Notes under the pieces: generated by a model
The model's database searches: none
Told to the model about the DNA's origin: nothing
What the model saw: the letters and a program-made list of their open reading frames with translations, nothing else
NCBI RefSeq assembly: GCF_027579695.1
Contig: NC_083572.1
Location: forward strand, 13,104,915-13,168,914
DNA: 64,000 nt
Source: Neoarius graeffei
Lineage: Eukaryota; Chordata; Actinopteri; Siluriformes; Ariidae
Reading direction: 5' to 3'
In this document: one piece after another, positions 21,482 to 34,798 of the stretch
Layout: the number at the start of each line of letters is the position of its first letter
How positions within the stretch are numbered: position 1 is the stretch's first letter
Position numbers and translations under genes: made by a program

Positions 21482-22535
21482 GAAGTACTTGCTTTTAAAA
21501 ATACATTTTCTGTCAACGCTTACAAAACCTAATGCCTCTGAAACAACCGACTGGATTTACTAACTAGCTTGTAGAACCTGTAGAATAAACGCCTGGTAGA
21601 ATGTTACAGAATGAAACAACTGAACTGAAAAAGAGCCCTTTTTCTTTTTAAATTGTAACACTCCTCTCCACCTCCACAAATCAGCATGGTAGTGTTCTGA
21701 CCCAGCTCTGGCAGTGTGTGCACATGTGCATGTGTAACAGCCAAAAAAAAAAAAGATTCCAGCAATTTGTTGGGACTGACTAGTACAATACTGTCCATCT
21801 CACAGGTCTCGTGTGTGCATACAGTAAGTGCATGTATTCATGCACGTATGAATCTGCCTGTGGAATCCTGGTGGTTTAGTCAGTGAAGCTCCACCTGACA
21901 TGCTAGCAAAATCTTTTCAAACTCCAAATCACATTGGATAGCTCACGCTACTAGAAAAGAAAGATTACTACATTTTGTTTGTTTAGCAAGATTATGCTAA
22001 AACATTTCTGAAAGAACTTCAGAAAAGTTATTCATGTTAGCGTAACTCCGTTTTTACATGCTAACTAGCAGTGTCCAAGTTAACTAGCTATGTGTTATCG
22101 TTAGCCGTGGACAAGGCTACGGCAACTTGGCGGGAAAAATCCATCGAAAGTCCTTTGACTAACCAGACTGCATAGCTATTGCGATGTTATCGCTAGCTCT
22201 AAAAGCACAGACAGCTTTATTGCAAGCTTTCTCTTGGAATAAAACATTTAGATACCTCAATATGCTTCCACAGGTCAAACTTTTTTTGTAGGCTGTGATG
22301 TGCTCCGTTTTAGGCAAATAAAGCAAATATTTAAAACAAAATGACTCTATTCCTTTCAGAAAACTGAAACATGGGTTCTCGGTAAAGCCATGTGTGTGCG
22401 TTCCCCAGAAGAACCGCCTCCTTCCATTCTGCCATCAACTGAACGTGTTAAAAAAAATGCTGCTGAGAAATCACTGATCTTGATTTCATCCAGTCTATGG
22501 ACGTGACCCTAGTGATTACTGATGGGCCATCTCAG

Positions 22536-23233
22536 TCAGTACGTTTACATGCACATCCAAATCGAGCTGCTGTCGGTAATCGAGCAAAGGGTCCCAGCAG
22601 GGGTGCCAGAGAAATCCAATCCTACATGCACACAAGGAAATCGAGCTATTGTGTGAGGCACATTGTGCACCCGAGCCACAGGTGGCGCTACACGCCCCAT
22701 CGTGTTGGTACACTTCCGGTTGTCGTCATGAAGAAGAGCTATTCAAGAGTGTAAACAAAGTTTTCAGTTCCATGTTCTCCATTGCGCATTTTTCTCCCAT
22801 CCATGAATTTTAATATATTCAACTCCTTAAGCTGAATGAGCATGAACTCTGTCTCCTCATTGCTCCAGAAGTGCACGTTTCTGCTCGCCATTTTCTCTTC
22901 TTCGTTTGTTCCTCCTGACCTCTTCTGCTGCTCGCTACTACTGTTGTCATGCCGACCGAGGCTGTCGTGTTTCCCGCTTGTGGTCTCGTCACTCGTCACT
23001 TCCGGAAGGGGCAGTGCTGAAGTAAGTAGCTGGACTACGTAGCTCGATAGGGTATACATGCACTAAGTAGCTCGGCAAAAATCGCATAATCTAGGTCGTG
23101 TAGCTCGATTACGAGAAATCAAGTTTGGTTCAATTTCAGCCGAGCTAAGGTGTTTCCATGGCATTTAGAACTTCGATTTCAGTCGAGCAACGGCAGAAAT
23201 TCGATTTTCTCTATGTGCATGTAAACGCACTGA
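22536..23233 (-). mobile_element. PIF/Harbinger-like element with Myb-type ORF fragment
   Basis: Ends TCAGTACGTTTACATGCACAT and (inverted) TCAGTGCGTTTACATGCACAT match closely. A 3-bp duplication is not clear (cag versus gag). On the minus strand from 22891 the frame MASRNVHFWSNEETEFMLIQ and LKELNILKFMDGRKMRNG is the Myb/SANT-like DNA-binding start of the accessory protein of Harbinger elements. The rest is deleted. Confidence 0.7.
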
Positions 23234-23724
23234 GAGTCACCTGTGAAAAAAAACAATCGTTTTAGAAAAGAAAAGGAAAAAGACATCCCCTTTCAAAGCC
23301 ACTTCATAGTAACGAGTAACAAGGACCTTGATAGAAATGGGCAATTCCATGTAAATGTCAACCTCACCATGCAAAAATAAAGCAACATGTAATACATCAA
23401 AACCACTCCCAGAGATATCACCTAGGCCTGTATTTTACAGATGTGAATAAGTTGAACCAATTTGTAACCAACCTAATATGTCACTGTCAGTCTTTCTTTC
23501 TTATAATGTAAACCCCAAGCTAAAATCAACTTTGATCATGTACAATTCTATATTATTGCCACAAGCCACAGAAATGTATGCTAAAATCCACAAAACAGCA
23601 AAACAATAGCCAGCCTAAATATTATTTAAGAACTTTGATAGTTTTAGCTGATATTTAGAGTTTTTCAAAGGGTTATGGTGGTTAAATTGCTGATTTTCTA
23701 AACATATGCCATGTCTATTTCAGA

Positions 23725-24136
23725 CGCGTCACATCCATAACGGAATTTCGTCACATCCATAACACTGACTTTTCCTTCCGAAACTCTGCATGAAATACAA
23801 AATATTTTAAACAAAGATTTTTTAATATTCACCTTGGACCCCTCTATCAAATGGATATCTCCATTTCGACATTAGGTTTACAATTTCACAGAGTTTGATA
23901 AAAATGTACAGTCACCCAAGAAAAGTGATACTTTTTCTGTCACATCCATAACGCATCTTTTATTGGCATTTTCTGGCATGCCCTAGATGTACTATGGGAA
24001 TTGTTCTTGTTCTATCACTTCTCCAGTATGGTACAGCCTTAAAATATGCAACACCTGTTTAAATACTGGGAGACAATAAAACATGCACTGGGTCATTTGT
24101 TGCCATTTTGAGGTCAAGTGTCACGTCCATAACGCT
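23725..24136 (+). repeat. dispersed short repeats of cgtcacatccataac
   Basis: Four occurrences (near 23727, 23751, 23940 and 24121) of (c/t)gtcac(a/g)tccataac at uneven spacing inside the hAT-like element. Purpose unknown; they could be sub-terminal transposase-binding repeats. Confidence 0.5.
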
Positions 24137-24312
24137 GGAATTGCTCATATGTAGTGGAGTAAAAAGTATGATATTTGTCTTTCAAATGTAGTGAAGTTAG
24201 TCATAAGTTGCCAAAAAAAAAAACTCCAAGTAAAATACAGATACTCAAAAAGGAGTACTGTACTTAAGTACAAAGTAAATGTACTTCGTTACTGTCCACC
24301 TCTGCTCACACA

Positions 24313-25460
24313 AGTCCTGGTGTTAGCTGTTACTATAGAAGTTATAACATATTAGAAGCAGAGCATTAAAGGTAGACTGCCTTTCAGATTTTCCAAGTTG
24401 AGGTCATATATATATAAAAATAAAATTCCGACATCCAATTACTTTTGTTTAATGGACCGAAAGCTACAGAATTTGAATCACAGACTCCCAATTTTATTCG
24501 ATTTTTTTTTAAATAGAACAATTAATGAATTTAGAGCCACATGTCCCTAAATTCTCCACTATTTTTTCTTGCTTTACCATGACCCAATTCAAGATACTAC
24601 GTCGCGCAAGGCATTGTGGGATACAAATTTGAAACCGGAGAGAAAAATGGAGGATGCGAATGAAACGTGAAAGACCGACTACAGTAACAGGAAGTGAGAA
24701 GACGACATTATGTTGCGAAGGAAAGCAAACGCAAGACCAAACTAATAAATATCGGCGGTCATCGAGCACCTCGGTGTGATCAGCTGTTCGTTTAGCGACA
24801 GAATGTCAGTGCACTATCAAAGGTAGACCTGTAGATGGCAGTAATGCAACACTGGGTGCCAGCTACCATAAAACCCAAAAGATAAGCGTGCACATGCGCA
24901 CACGGACTTCCTCAGTCTGCTCAAATTAAATAACTTCCCAGCCACAGAATGGCTTTTTTTTTTTAATATATAGATATTACAGAAATAAACAATCACAATG
25001 ACCAAATTTCAGAAGGAACTAAATTTCACCGAGTTTATGAAATCAAAAGGCCGTATAGTTTTAACTAGAACCACAGTCTGAGCTGCTATTACAGAAAATC
25101 AAATCAATCAATACCTTACACGTGACCAATCAGAATGAAGCACTCAGCAGCACTGTGGATTAATTTCTGATCAACAACCAAGTGTTACTGATTTTTGCAT
25201 CATTTTTTTAGATGAATATTTCAGGTCAACTGAAACTTGAGCTTGCAAACGTGCAGCTTTTTTCTTCTTGATGTTGATTGTCATGTTGTAAACACCCATT
25301 ACTCAAATCTCGTTATTTGCGCGATACGCATTTCATTTTCACATTTGCCTATATCTTTTTGAAAGGTGTCTTCTCCAATTCTCAGCCATGAAAAGCACTT
25401 GCCTGAAAGAACTTTTAAAATGTGAATAATGCATGGAAATTTCTCTCATTCTCTTTTCTT
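24313..25460. other. upstream region / first intron of GIMAP-like gene B
   Basis: No exon recognised. It includes the common element text gaccaatcagaatgaagcactc near 25125 and ends in a polypyrimidine tract and acceptor at 25462, which implies an upstream non-coding exon. Confidence 0.4.
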
Positions 25461-25482
25461 AGTCCGTTACCACATCGGAACC

Positions 25483-26109
25483 ATGAGGGACGCCAGCTCT
25501 ACTCCACCTTCCATCCCATCACCGACAGCTGCCACTGCTTCTTCCTCTAATGCTTTGTCCTCTAGGTCTTCCACTACCTCCTCCTCTTCATCATCTTCTG
25601 CTTTTGCACCTTCATCCACCACTAACTTCTCCAACTCATCCACTACCTTTTCCTATTCCCCCACCAATGCCTCCTTCTCTCCCTTTTCTAATGCCTCGTC
25701 CTCTTCCCCCACCAGTGCCTCCTTCCCATCCTCCTCCTCCAGTACCAATACCTCATTCTTGTCCTCCTCCACTGCCTTTTCCTCTTCTTCTCCCAGCACC
25801 AATAACTCCTCCACTACCATCTCCTCTTCTCCTCCCAGCACCAATACCTCATTCTTGTCCTCCTCCACTGCCATCTCTTCTTCTCCCAGGACCAATGCTG
25901 CCTCCTTATCTTCCTCCACTGCCTCATCATCTCTCAATGGTTCCTCAAATGAACTGAGACTGGTCCTGCTGGGTCGGTCTGGATCTGGGAAGAGTGCAGC
26001 TGGGAACGCCATTCTGGGTCGAGATGAGTTTAAGCTGCGTGGAAATGATGCCACTGGTGCCACCACACAGTCATGCATGAAAGGAACAGCTGTGATTGGA
26101 CAGAAACGG
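25483..26109 (+). CDS. GIMAP-like gene B, exon with Ser-rich region and G1 loop
   Basis: 209 codons from ATG 25483. The first ~155 residues are low complexity with imperfect repeats (SSSPSTN and NTSFLSSSTA recur). The GTPase domain then begins at NELRLVLLGRSGSGKS and the exon ends at VIGQKR. The reverse-strand acidic frame and the +1 proline-rich frame over 25550-26129 are by-products of the repetitive composition. Confidence 0.85.
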
Positions 26110-27024
26110 GTCAGTACTGTCTGATTCATATTGCATTCATAGCCTTACACCACATATTCCCATTTTCACCCAATGACTAGGCCAAGTTAGTAACGAGTGT
26201 ATGTGTTGCTGTCTCAGGTGGCAGTGGTGGACACTCCAGACTGGTTCTGGCCCAGCTGTCCCCCCGAGAAGTTGGCAAGCAATTTGTCCTCCTGTATGGA
26301 TCTGTGTGCCCCAGGCCCTCATGCCTTTCTACTGTGCATTCCTGTCACCCTGCCTGGCCGCTCAAACTTGCATGACCTGGGCTCTATAAGGAATTCCTTT
26401 GGTCACAACGCCATCCTGCGCCGTACCTTGGTCCTCTTTACACACTCGGACATGCTGAAGGACGTAGACGTGGAGGAATACATCGCAGCCAAACGACCAG
26501 AGTTGCTCGAGTTGGTGGAGAAGTGTGGTGACAACTACCATGTGCTGAAGCAAGGAGGGAATGGAGAGAATATTGAGGCGCTACTGGAGAAGGTGGAGCA
26601 GGTGGTGAAAGAAAGTGGAGGAGGCCATTACGGCTACCAGGGACAGGTGGAGTTTGGCAGAGAAAGGACGACACCATCGCGGAGAGGCCGAGGGGGAGAG
26701 GACGATGTGGACCGAGCCATCTCAGCCACTCTACATTCTCTGAGAGAAGAAGAGGAATTTGAGCAAGAAGAGAAAAATGCAAAACCAGCAGGATCCACAG
26801 TCTCATCGGTCACTTCTGTGCTTGGCTCCATCCTTCGATTTCTTGGGCAGAAGGCAGGCCAAGGTGCCAAGCAAGTGCCTAAGCTGGTGGCTGGAGGGGC
26901 AGTGCTAGGAGGTGTGCTTGGGCTGTATGTCGGAGGACCTGTAGGGGGTGCTGTTGGGGCTACAGCAGGAAGTGTAGCTGCAGAGTACGGAAGACGAAAA
27001 TACAGCAAACCCAAAACAGACTGA
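25483..27024 (+). CDS. AIG1/GIMAP-type GTPase gene B with Ser-rich N-terminus and glycine-zipper tail
   Basis: Exons 25483-26109 and 26218-27024 join in phase 0 (donor CGG|GTCAGT, acceptor TCTCAG|GTG), predicting 477 residues. The ATG at 25483 is chosen because it follows an apparent acceptor (TTTTCTTAG, ending 25462). An in-frame ATG at 25429 would lie in the upstream intron. Residues about 4-155 are almost entirely Ser, Thr, Pro, Ala and Asn. The AIG1 domain follows: G1 GRSGSGKS at 164-171, GATTQSC near G2, VVDTPDWFW at G3, APGPHAFLLCIPV and LFTHSDML. After a charged Glu-rich segment, residues about 434-462 form repeated GG/GxxxG steps (AVLGGVLGLYVGGPVGG), a glycine zipper likely to insert in membranes. 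Expected role: membrane-associated immune GTPase. The variant donor GTCAGT is weak but fits. AATAAA at 27236-27241 is a fitting polyA signal. Confidence 0.88.
26218..27024 (+). CDS. GIMAP-like gene B, terminal exon
   Basis: 268 codons from VAVVDTPDWFW to YSKPKTD and TGA. Contains the rest of the AIG1 domain, a Glu/Arg-rich linker (residues about 365-410 of the protein) and the glycine-zipper membrane segment. The frame is intact throughout. Confidence 0.87.
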   Translation: MAVVDTPDWFWPSCPPEKLASNLSSCMDLCAPGPHAFLLCIPVTLPGRSNLHDLGSIRNSFGHNAILRRTLVLFTHSDMLKDVDVEEYIAAKRPELLELVEKCGDNYHVLKQGGNGENIEALLEKVEQVVKESGGGHYGYQGQVEFGRERTTPSRRGRGGEDDVDRAISATLHSLREEEEFEQEEKNAKPAGSTVSSVTSVLGSILRFLGQKAGQGAKQVPKLVAGGAVLGGVLGLYVGGPVGGAVGATAGSVAAEYGRRKYSKPKTD

Positions 27025-27235
27025 TTGATAGTAAGGGACAAATTACTGCTGCAATAATGCTCATAGCCTCTGCAATCTATAAATAACTAAACAAATGCTA
27101 AAGCTTTTCTTTGTCAACAAGAGTTAGCAATACAACTAAAATGAACAGTTTCTTACATACCGAACTAATGCGCAGGTTTGCACTATACAAATTAGTTATT
27201 TTAGTGGTTTGTTCAATTGTGTTTTACTGACAGAA

Positions 27236-27241
27236 AATAAA
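27236..27241 (+). terminator. polyA signal AATAAA for GIMAP-like gene B
   Basis: AATAAA lies 212 bp after the stop codon, with A-rich and GT-containing sequence downstream. It is the first canonical signal after the stop. Confidence 0.55.
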
Positions 27242-27329
27242 GACAGCTGATGGAGTAAGGATTTTAAGAGGGTGAAAACACAGGTACAAGGAAGTGAAGA
27301 AAAACATGCAATTCTGAAACTCAGTACTT

Positions 27330-28140
27330 CATTGTACCCAAGGACGCGTTATCCTAATGGGCTTCATGGGCAGCTGCCCAGGGCCTCGGCCACTAGGGGG
27401 ACTCGGAGGTAGTGAGATCGGAAAATATGAAACGATATTTTCAGAAGTTTTGATCATATTGATAAAATTTTTGATGCATTTCGTCACCCGTAAGGAAGCC
27501 CACCTTGTCCCGTCGCATAAATCACCCGTCATTGTCAATATGATCACTGTCCACCATGTCTTCACACGCTACGCCAGCTTGAGTTCAATGATTTAAATAA
27601 TGACTTCGCTTTCCAGAAAAGTAGGAAAGTGCCCTTGTAAGTTGACCCATGGCTGTCAAACTGAATGCGCAAAGCTGTGTGCCACTGCTGTTTGGGACAT
27701 TACGTGTGTGAAAGGATGAAATGTTTCACATAGCCTAACATTTTGAGATTTAGTTCTGAGAAGCAAGATATTTTTCTCTCTGTTATCGCTCTTTGTTTTC
27801 ACAAGTTAAAAGTCGCCTGGATTCCAAAATGAAAACGAATGGTTATATACCAAATGAATGTTCTTGTTCTGAATACTAAAGAAACTGTTGTCAGCCTAGG
27901 TTATGTTCTTGACATGTTCATTGACTCACTCATTCAAAGGCTTCTTGAGGCTAAACTTTAGTTAACCAGACTTGTTAACCGTGATGTCTGATGGATTTTT
28001 TCACCATGCAATTGCCTATTTCACCATTGCTTTTTCTCGATTAAATAGGTGTTGATGGAATTAAAGTTTTATCGTTCAATAGTATTTCTAATTGTGCCAC
28101 TGTCATTATTTAAGTTTCTGTGTCTAGTTAGACAGGCATG
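27330..28140. other. unassigned region, possible hAT-like element left part
   Basis: The text gcagctgcccagggcctcgg at about 27371 recurs as gtctgcccagggcctcggc at about 28587, in direct rather than inverted order, and the right side ends with tggccctg. This suggests a larger repeat interrupted by the MITE at 28145-28538, but ends and family are not settled. Confidence 0.3.
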
Positions 28141-28144
28141 TCTG

Positions 28145-28538
28145 AGGTGGTGTTTACATTAGACCGTGTCCGTATCGTTGTCATTGCAGATGCACTGTCC
28201 GTGCACATTAAAACGCCGGAAAACGACTCCACAAGCGGAACAATTTGAATCCACCAGGGCCCACGTATTCAACCCAGTACGTATCTGATCCGGTGCTGTG
28301 TAAACATTGAGGAACGAGGATACGCAGTGCTGAGCTCTAGCTGACGTCGTCATTGGACAACGTCACTGTGACATCCACCTTCCTGATTCGCTGGCGTTGG
28401 TCATGCCACGTTGGTCATGTGACGCGACTGCTGAAAAACGGCGCGGACTTCACTTCCTGCTATTTGTGTGTGTACGCGAATCGTTTTAAAAACGTTAATC
28501 TGATGATCCGCTGATACGGTCTAATGTAAACACCACCT
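28145..28538. mobile_element. MITE with 23-bp inverted ends
   Basis: AGGTGGTGTTTACATTAGAC at the left and GTCTAATGTAAACACCACCT at the right are perfect inverted repeats. The interior is CpG-rich (cattaaaacgccggaaaacg). No coding frame; superfamily undetermined. Confidence 0.85.
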
Positions 28539-28539
28539 G

Positions 28540-29270
28540 AGGGGGTGAATTTGCTGAGCGCAGTTGACAACAGGCGGGGGTGGGTCTGCCCAGGGCCTCG
28601 GCAAGGGTTAACCTGGCCCTGATTGTACCAAGTCAAAAGATATTTCTACTCAAAGTTCCGCTATTAAATCTTTTGAAGACTTTATCTTTGCTGAACAGTT
28701 TGGGATTCACCATTAGTGTAGCATCTATCATTAAACTAATATTATAAAATACATACAAGCTTTGCAAAGCAGTGGTCTGTTATCTTATAATTATGCTCTT
28801 TAAATTAAGGTGGGGCTCTTTTTTTTTTTGGCTCGAACGAAGCTTGTAGCCATACCTGCAGCCCTTTTAAAAAAATAAAACTAAAAACTTCTGGTGTAAA
28901 GCGTCTTTATCAGAATCTCCGATCATGGTTTTGGTGCCGAGCGTGGCAAAATCTTGAAAACCACTTCACTGCAAATGGAGTCACTTGACTTCCAGCAAAC
29001 ATCCTGGTTACACAAAATTACATTTCTAAATTAGAAACAAGGAGATGTTCTTCCTTGTTCTGTGCTGCCAGATAAGGAAAAATTTATCTAAATTTACTGA
29101 GACAAAACTTACTTTTGTTTTACACGAAAAGTTCCTCAATTTGTGAGCTGAGTTGCAGTTTTATCTTGATTCAGACCCTCAATTAATTGTGTAATCTTGT
29201 GCAGGAATAGGTTCCGTTACAGTATTTGGCAAGTTGAGATGCGATTGTGAATGCAAGAGGAATTTCTAAC
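28540..29270. other. no gene recognised
   Basis: Intergenic sequence. No domain or inverted termini seen. Confidence 0.35.
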
Positions 29271-29577
29271 ACACAGCCAGGTCCATAAGTATTTGGACAG
29301 TTACGGTTTTTCATTACTTTTCCTCTGTAGTGGATTTGAAATGAATCAACATGTGACTGAAGTGTAGAATTTCACCTTCAATCCAAGACATTTAACAAAA
29401 ATAAAACACCACATTAACCATTTAAGAATTTTAGCCTTTAAAAAAAAAAAAAAAAAGTCCCTCCATTTTCACAGGCTCAAAAGTAATCGGACAATTGCCT
29501 GATAAGCAATTTCATGGTCAGGTGTGGTCCGTTTCCTCATTATTTCATGACAGATTAAGGAGTTAAAAAGGTATGTA

Positions 29578-31161
<1,584 letters not shown>

Positions 31162-31338
31162 TAGTTGATTCCAAATGCTGAATTTGCATTTGAAAACTGT
31201 TCATGAGAACTCTCAGTTGCTGGGTTTCACGTGACATCACATCCACCTCATTAGTTATTCAAAACTTTAGCTGGTGGTCTACCAAAGCTCAGTTGACTAA
31301 GCTTTTGTACGGAGAAGGTGCATTGCTCGTGTGTAATA

Positions 31339-31555
31339 ATGCCTGAGGCTTGCATTGTTTTAGGTTGTTTGAATCGATCAAACCACAAAACTGATAAACG
31401 TTTCTTCAGGGTTCCTCGTGAACTAATAAAAAAGGGTGAACGAACACAGAATTTCACAAAAAGATGTTGAGAAAGGTGGCTTTTGAACCTCTCACTAAAA
31501 TCGAAGGGAGCCGAGTCGAAGCATGCTCGAGTTTGCAGTGATCACTTGGTGAAAG
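31339..31555 (+). pseudogene. THAP zinc-finger exon (transposase N-terminus), stop-interrupted
   Basis: Frame from ATG 31339: MPEACIVLGCLNRSN, KRFFRVPRELIKKG, then an in-frame TGA where the Trp-containing WLLNL segment begins, and RVCSDHLVKG. The C-x4-C, Trp and C-x2-H pattern of a THAP finger is visible. A donor (AAAG|GTTTGT) follows. Confidence 0.7.
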
Positions 31556-31949
31556 GTTTGTATCTCCCTCTCAGCTCTGTCCTTAGTGTTTTCCAAGTAC
31601 TTTTCTTGCTACGCGTCATTATTTTATGGTACTTTTTTTTATAGTTACGAAGCGCTAAAGTCCCCAGCTGTTTCTTTGTTTACTCCTCACAAAAGTTCAT
31701 ATGCATGAAGGTCGCGACAAAATTCTTACCCAGCCGTACAGTTAAAATGCGCCGTGATCACTTCTCCGTCTTGTTTAACTAAGATCCAGGTGTTTAAAGG
31801 GGTTCCTGATGATCTTTGTGAATGATTTACCTGAGAGATAAGAGCCAACACAAGCGAATTGTTGTTTGTTTACACTTCAACTTGCAGCACTTTGTTGTAA
31901 AGATGCGAATGAAAAGCTTAAAAAACAAAACTACTTACACAGGCAAAAA

Positions 31950-32274
31950 CAATACAGGATTAATTCAGCAGTGACTTGATACTGAGGTCCTTTACCCAGC
32001 AACATACAAAAAAAAAAAAAAATTTGTAAGCCTCCATACTCTTCCACACTTTCATCTGTTTTGCAGTGTAGAAGGACGTCTGCAACACCAGATAGTTCGA
32101 GATGTCGGGGAACTCGACTGAAGGGTAGTTTTCGAGATCGTATGACAAATCCTTCTTTCCCAGACTGTAGGGGTCGATTCCATTGCACATAGCAATCTTC
32201 TGAATATATCGAAAGCGAGCAGTGGCTTCTAGATTACGAGCATACTCCGATAAATTATCGCTAGTCGTTTGCAC
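31950..32274 (-). pseudogene. ISL2EU second-protein first exon (copy A)
   Basis: Frame from ATG 32274: ATARFRYIQKIAMCNGIDPY, YPSVEFPDISNYLV, KSMEAYKFFFFF. It aligns by eye with the exon at 38497-38820 (RYAAKLALIGGIDPYEVDKD, PSISYPDIVNYFV, YKSLESYNYFVCGWV). A poly-T expansion and a stop spoil it. Confidence 0.6.
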
Positions 32275-33081
32275 TACGGTAGCTGTTTAGACCACCAGCT
32301 ATTTCACTTCTGGTAAAACCGCTAAGAAAAGTCATGTGACTGAAATCCAGCAATAGGTGCTCCAGAGGTATTGATGCAAGTGAAGAGGCCATCATTAGGC
32401 TGAAAAAACAAAAAGGGACACATCAGAGAGATAGCAGAAACTTTTGGTGTGGTCAAATCAACATTCATAAAAAGAAGGAATACACTGGCAACACCAAAAG
32501 GTCTGGAAGACCACAGAAAACAACTAAAGTGGATGAGTGTAGAATTCAATCCTTGGTGAAGAAAAACCACTTCACAACATCTAGTCAAGTCAAGAACAGC
32601 CTTGAAGAGGTAGAACTGCCTTTGTCAGAGTCTACAATCAAGAGATGCCTTAATGAATGGAAATAATCGCTAGTTAACCACAAGGTGCGACCCACTGGTA
32701 ACACTCAAGGAAAGGCGGCCAGATTAGACTTTGTTAGAATTCCGGAACCAGATTCTTTGGACAGATGAAACCACTTATACCAGAATGATGGGAAGAGAAG
32801 AGTATGGAGAAGGAAAGGAAGGGCTCATGATCCAAAGCATGGCAGACACGGGCATGTACAGCTGCCAATGGAACTTCATTGAGGAATTGGAATTCATGCC
32901 CCTTGATAACTTAAAACTTACTTTGTTCAATTTCTAATTCAATCAGTACATGAGATGACGAGTATGATGGTGGTATTAGCATAAGACTTGAAGCTTTAGA
33001 AGCTGATTTGTTTGAGTAGATTGTAAAGATGAGGAGATGAACAGACTAAAGGACTAAAGCGCTGCTGCATCAGTCTACTTA

Positions 33082-34691
33082 CAGTGGTGCTTGAAAGTTT
33101 GTGAACCCTTTAGAATTTTCTATATTTCTGCATAAATATGACCTAAAACATCATCAGATTTTCACACATGTCCTAAATGTAGAAAAATAGAACCCAGTTA
33201 AACAAATGAGACAAAAATATTATACTTGGTAATTTATTTATTGAGGAAAATGATCCAATATTACATATCTGTGAATGGCAAAAGTATATGAACCTCTAGG
33301 ATTAGCAGTTAATTTGAAGGTGAAATTAGAGTCAGGTGTTTTCAATCAATGGGATGACAATCAGGTGTGAGTGGGCACCCTGTTTTATTTAAAGAACAGG
33401 GATCTATCAAAGTCTGATTTTCACAACACATGTTTGTGGAAGTGTATCATGGCACGAACAAAGGAGATTTCTGAGGACCTCAGAAAAAGCGTTGTTAATG
33501 CTCATCAGGCTGGAAAAGGTGACAAAACCATCTCTAAAGAGTTTGGACTCCACCAATCCACAGTCCGACAGATTGTGTACAAATGGAGGAAATTCAAGAC
33601 CATTGTTACCCTCCCCAGGAGTGGTCGACCAACAAAAATCACTCCAAGAGCAAGGCGTGTAATAGTCGGCAAGGCCACAAAGGACCCCAAGGTAACTTCT
33701 AAGCAACTGAAGGCATCTCTCAAATTGGCTAATGTTCATGTTCATGACCACCATCAGGAGAACACTGAACAACAATGGTGTGCATGGCAGGGTTGCAAGG
33801 AGAAAGCCACTGCTCTCCAAAAAGAACATTGCTGCTTGTCTGCAGTTTGCTAAAGATCATGTGAACAAGCCAGAAGGCTATTGGAAAAATGTTTTGTGGA
33901 TGGATGAGACCAAAACAGAACTTTTTGGTTTAAATGAGAAGCGTTATGTTTGGAGAAAGGAAAACACTGCATTCCAGCATAGGAACCTTATCCCATCTGT
34001 GAAACATGATGGTGGTAGTATCATGGTTTGGGCCTGTTTTGCTGCATCTGGGCCAGGACGGCTTGCCATCATTGATGGAACAATGAATTCTGAATTATAC
34101 CGGCGAGTTCTAAAGGAAAATGTCAGGACATCTGTCCATGAACTGAATCTCAAGAGAAGGTGGGTCATGCAGCAAGACAACAACCCTAAGCACACAAGTC
34201 ATTCTACCAAAGAATGGTTAAAGAAGAATAAAGTGAATGTTTTGGAATGGCCAAGTCAAAGTCCTGACCTTAATCCAATCGAAATGTTGTGGAAGGACCT
34301 GAAGCAAGGAGTTCAATGTGAGGAAGCCCACTGGCATCCCAGAGTTGAAGCTGTTCTGTACGGAGGAATGGGCTAAAATTCCTCCAATCCGGTGTGCAGG
34401 ACTGATCAACAGTTACCGGAAACGTTTAGTTGCAGTTATTGCTGCACAAAGGGGTCACACCAGATACTGAAAAGCAAAGGTTCATATACTTTTGCCACTC
34501 ACAGATATGTAATATTGGCTCATTTTCCTCAATAAATAAATGACCAAGGATAATATTTTTCACTCATTTGTTTAACTGAGTTTTCTTTATCTACTTGTAG
34601 GACTTGTGTGAAAATCTGATGTTGTTTTAGGTCATATTTATGCAGAAATATAGAAAATTCTAAAGGGTTTACAAACTTTCAAGCACCACTG
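33082..34691 (+). mobile_element. Tc1-like transposon (CAGTGGTGCTTGAAAG ends)
   Basis: Ends CAGTGGTGCTTGAAAGTTTG are inverted with CAAACTTTCAAGCACCACTG and flanked by TA (33080-33081, 34692-34693). Inverted arms reach about 130 bp or more. 1610 bp long. Confidence 0.95.
33449..34470 (+). pseudogene. Tc1 transposase with about two frameshifts
   Basis: ATG 33449 (MARTKEISEDLRKSVVNAHQ) gives both DNA-binding helices. Frame shifts near 33740-33760 move to the frame holding NVLWMDETKTELFGL, GSIMVWACFAASGPGRL, MQQDNNPKHTSHSTKEWL and [17 protein letters not shown], so all three DDE residues are encoded. A second shift near 34310 precedes the end at TGA 34468-34470. Confidence 0.9.
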
Positions 34692-34798
34692 TAGGTAGAG
34701 ATGATGCAAGGGTTAAAGCCCACTGGCGACACCATCAGCAGGCAAACAAATGGCATCGTGGGTACTGTAGGAAACCGTTAACCAAAGTTACTGTAGAC

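Larger units (their letters stand above)
20472..24304. mobile_element. hAT-like element (CAGAGGTGG ends) with nested insertions
   Basis: Begins CAGAGGTGGACAAAATAC and ends GTCCACCTCTG, a clear inverted pair. The flanking octamers gtcacaca (20464-20471) and ctcacaca (24305-24312) match 7 of 8, as expected for hAT target duplications. Sub-terminal text GTACTT recurs at both ends. No hAT transposase was recognised. It contains the RecQ-bearing element (20597-21481) and the Harbinger-like element (22536-23233). A second, truncated copy of its left part lies at 34799-35607. Confidence 0.75.
31218..32352. mobile_element. ISL2EU-like transposon, deleted copy A
   Basis: Ends TGCTGGGTTTCACGTGACATC and (inverted) TGCTGGATTTCAGTCACATGAC match. 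It carries a THAP-domain exon on the plus strand at the left and a GIDPY-type exon on the minus strand at the right, facing each other as in the element at 37939-38974. ISL2EU elements are known to encode a THAP/DDE transposase plus a YqaJ-nuclease protein. Here the interior of both genes is deleted. Confidence 0.6.

Noticed and set aside
22836-23042. Plus-strand frame rich in Ser/Leu as a signal-peptide-like protein
   Set aside because: Lies antisense to the Myb-like frame of the Harbinger-type element and has no other support.
25550-26129. Proline-rich plus frame and acidic minus frame over the GIMAP gene B N-terminus
   Set aside because: Both mirror the Ser codon repeats of the real frame; only the Ser-rich frame leads into the AIG1 domain.
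26034-27040. Genes A and B as one multi-domain GIMAP8-like gene
   Set aside because: Gene A has its own in-frame stop at 19220 and gene B has its own acceptor-proximal ATG, with a polyA signal after B; a fusion cannot be excluded but is not supported.
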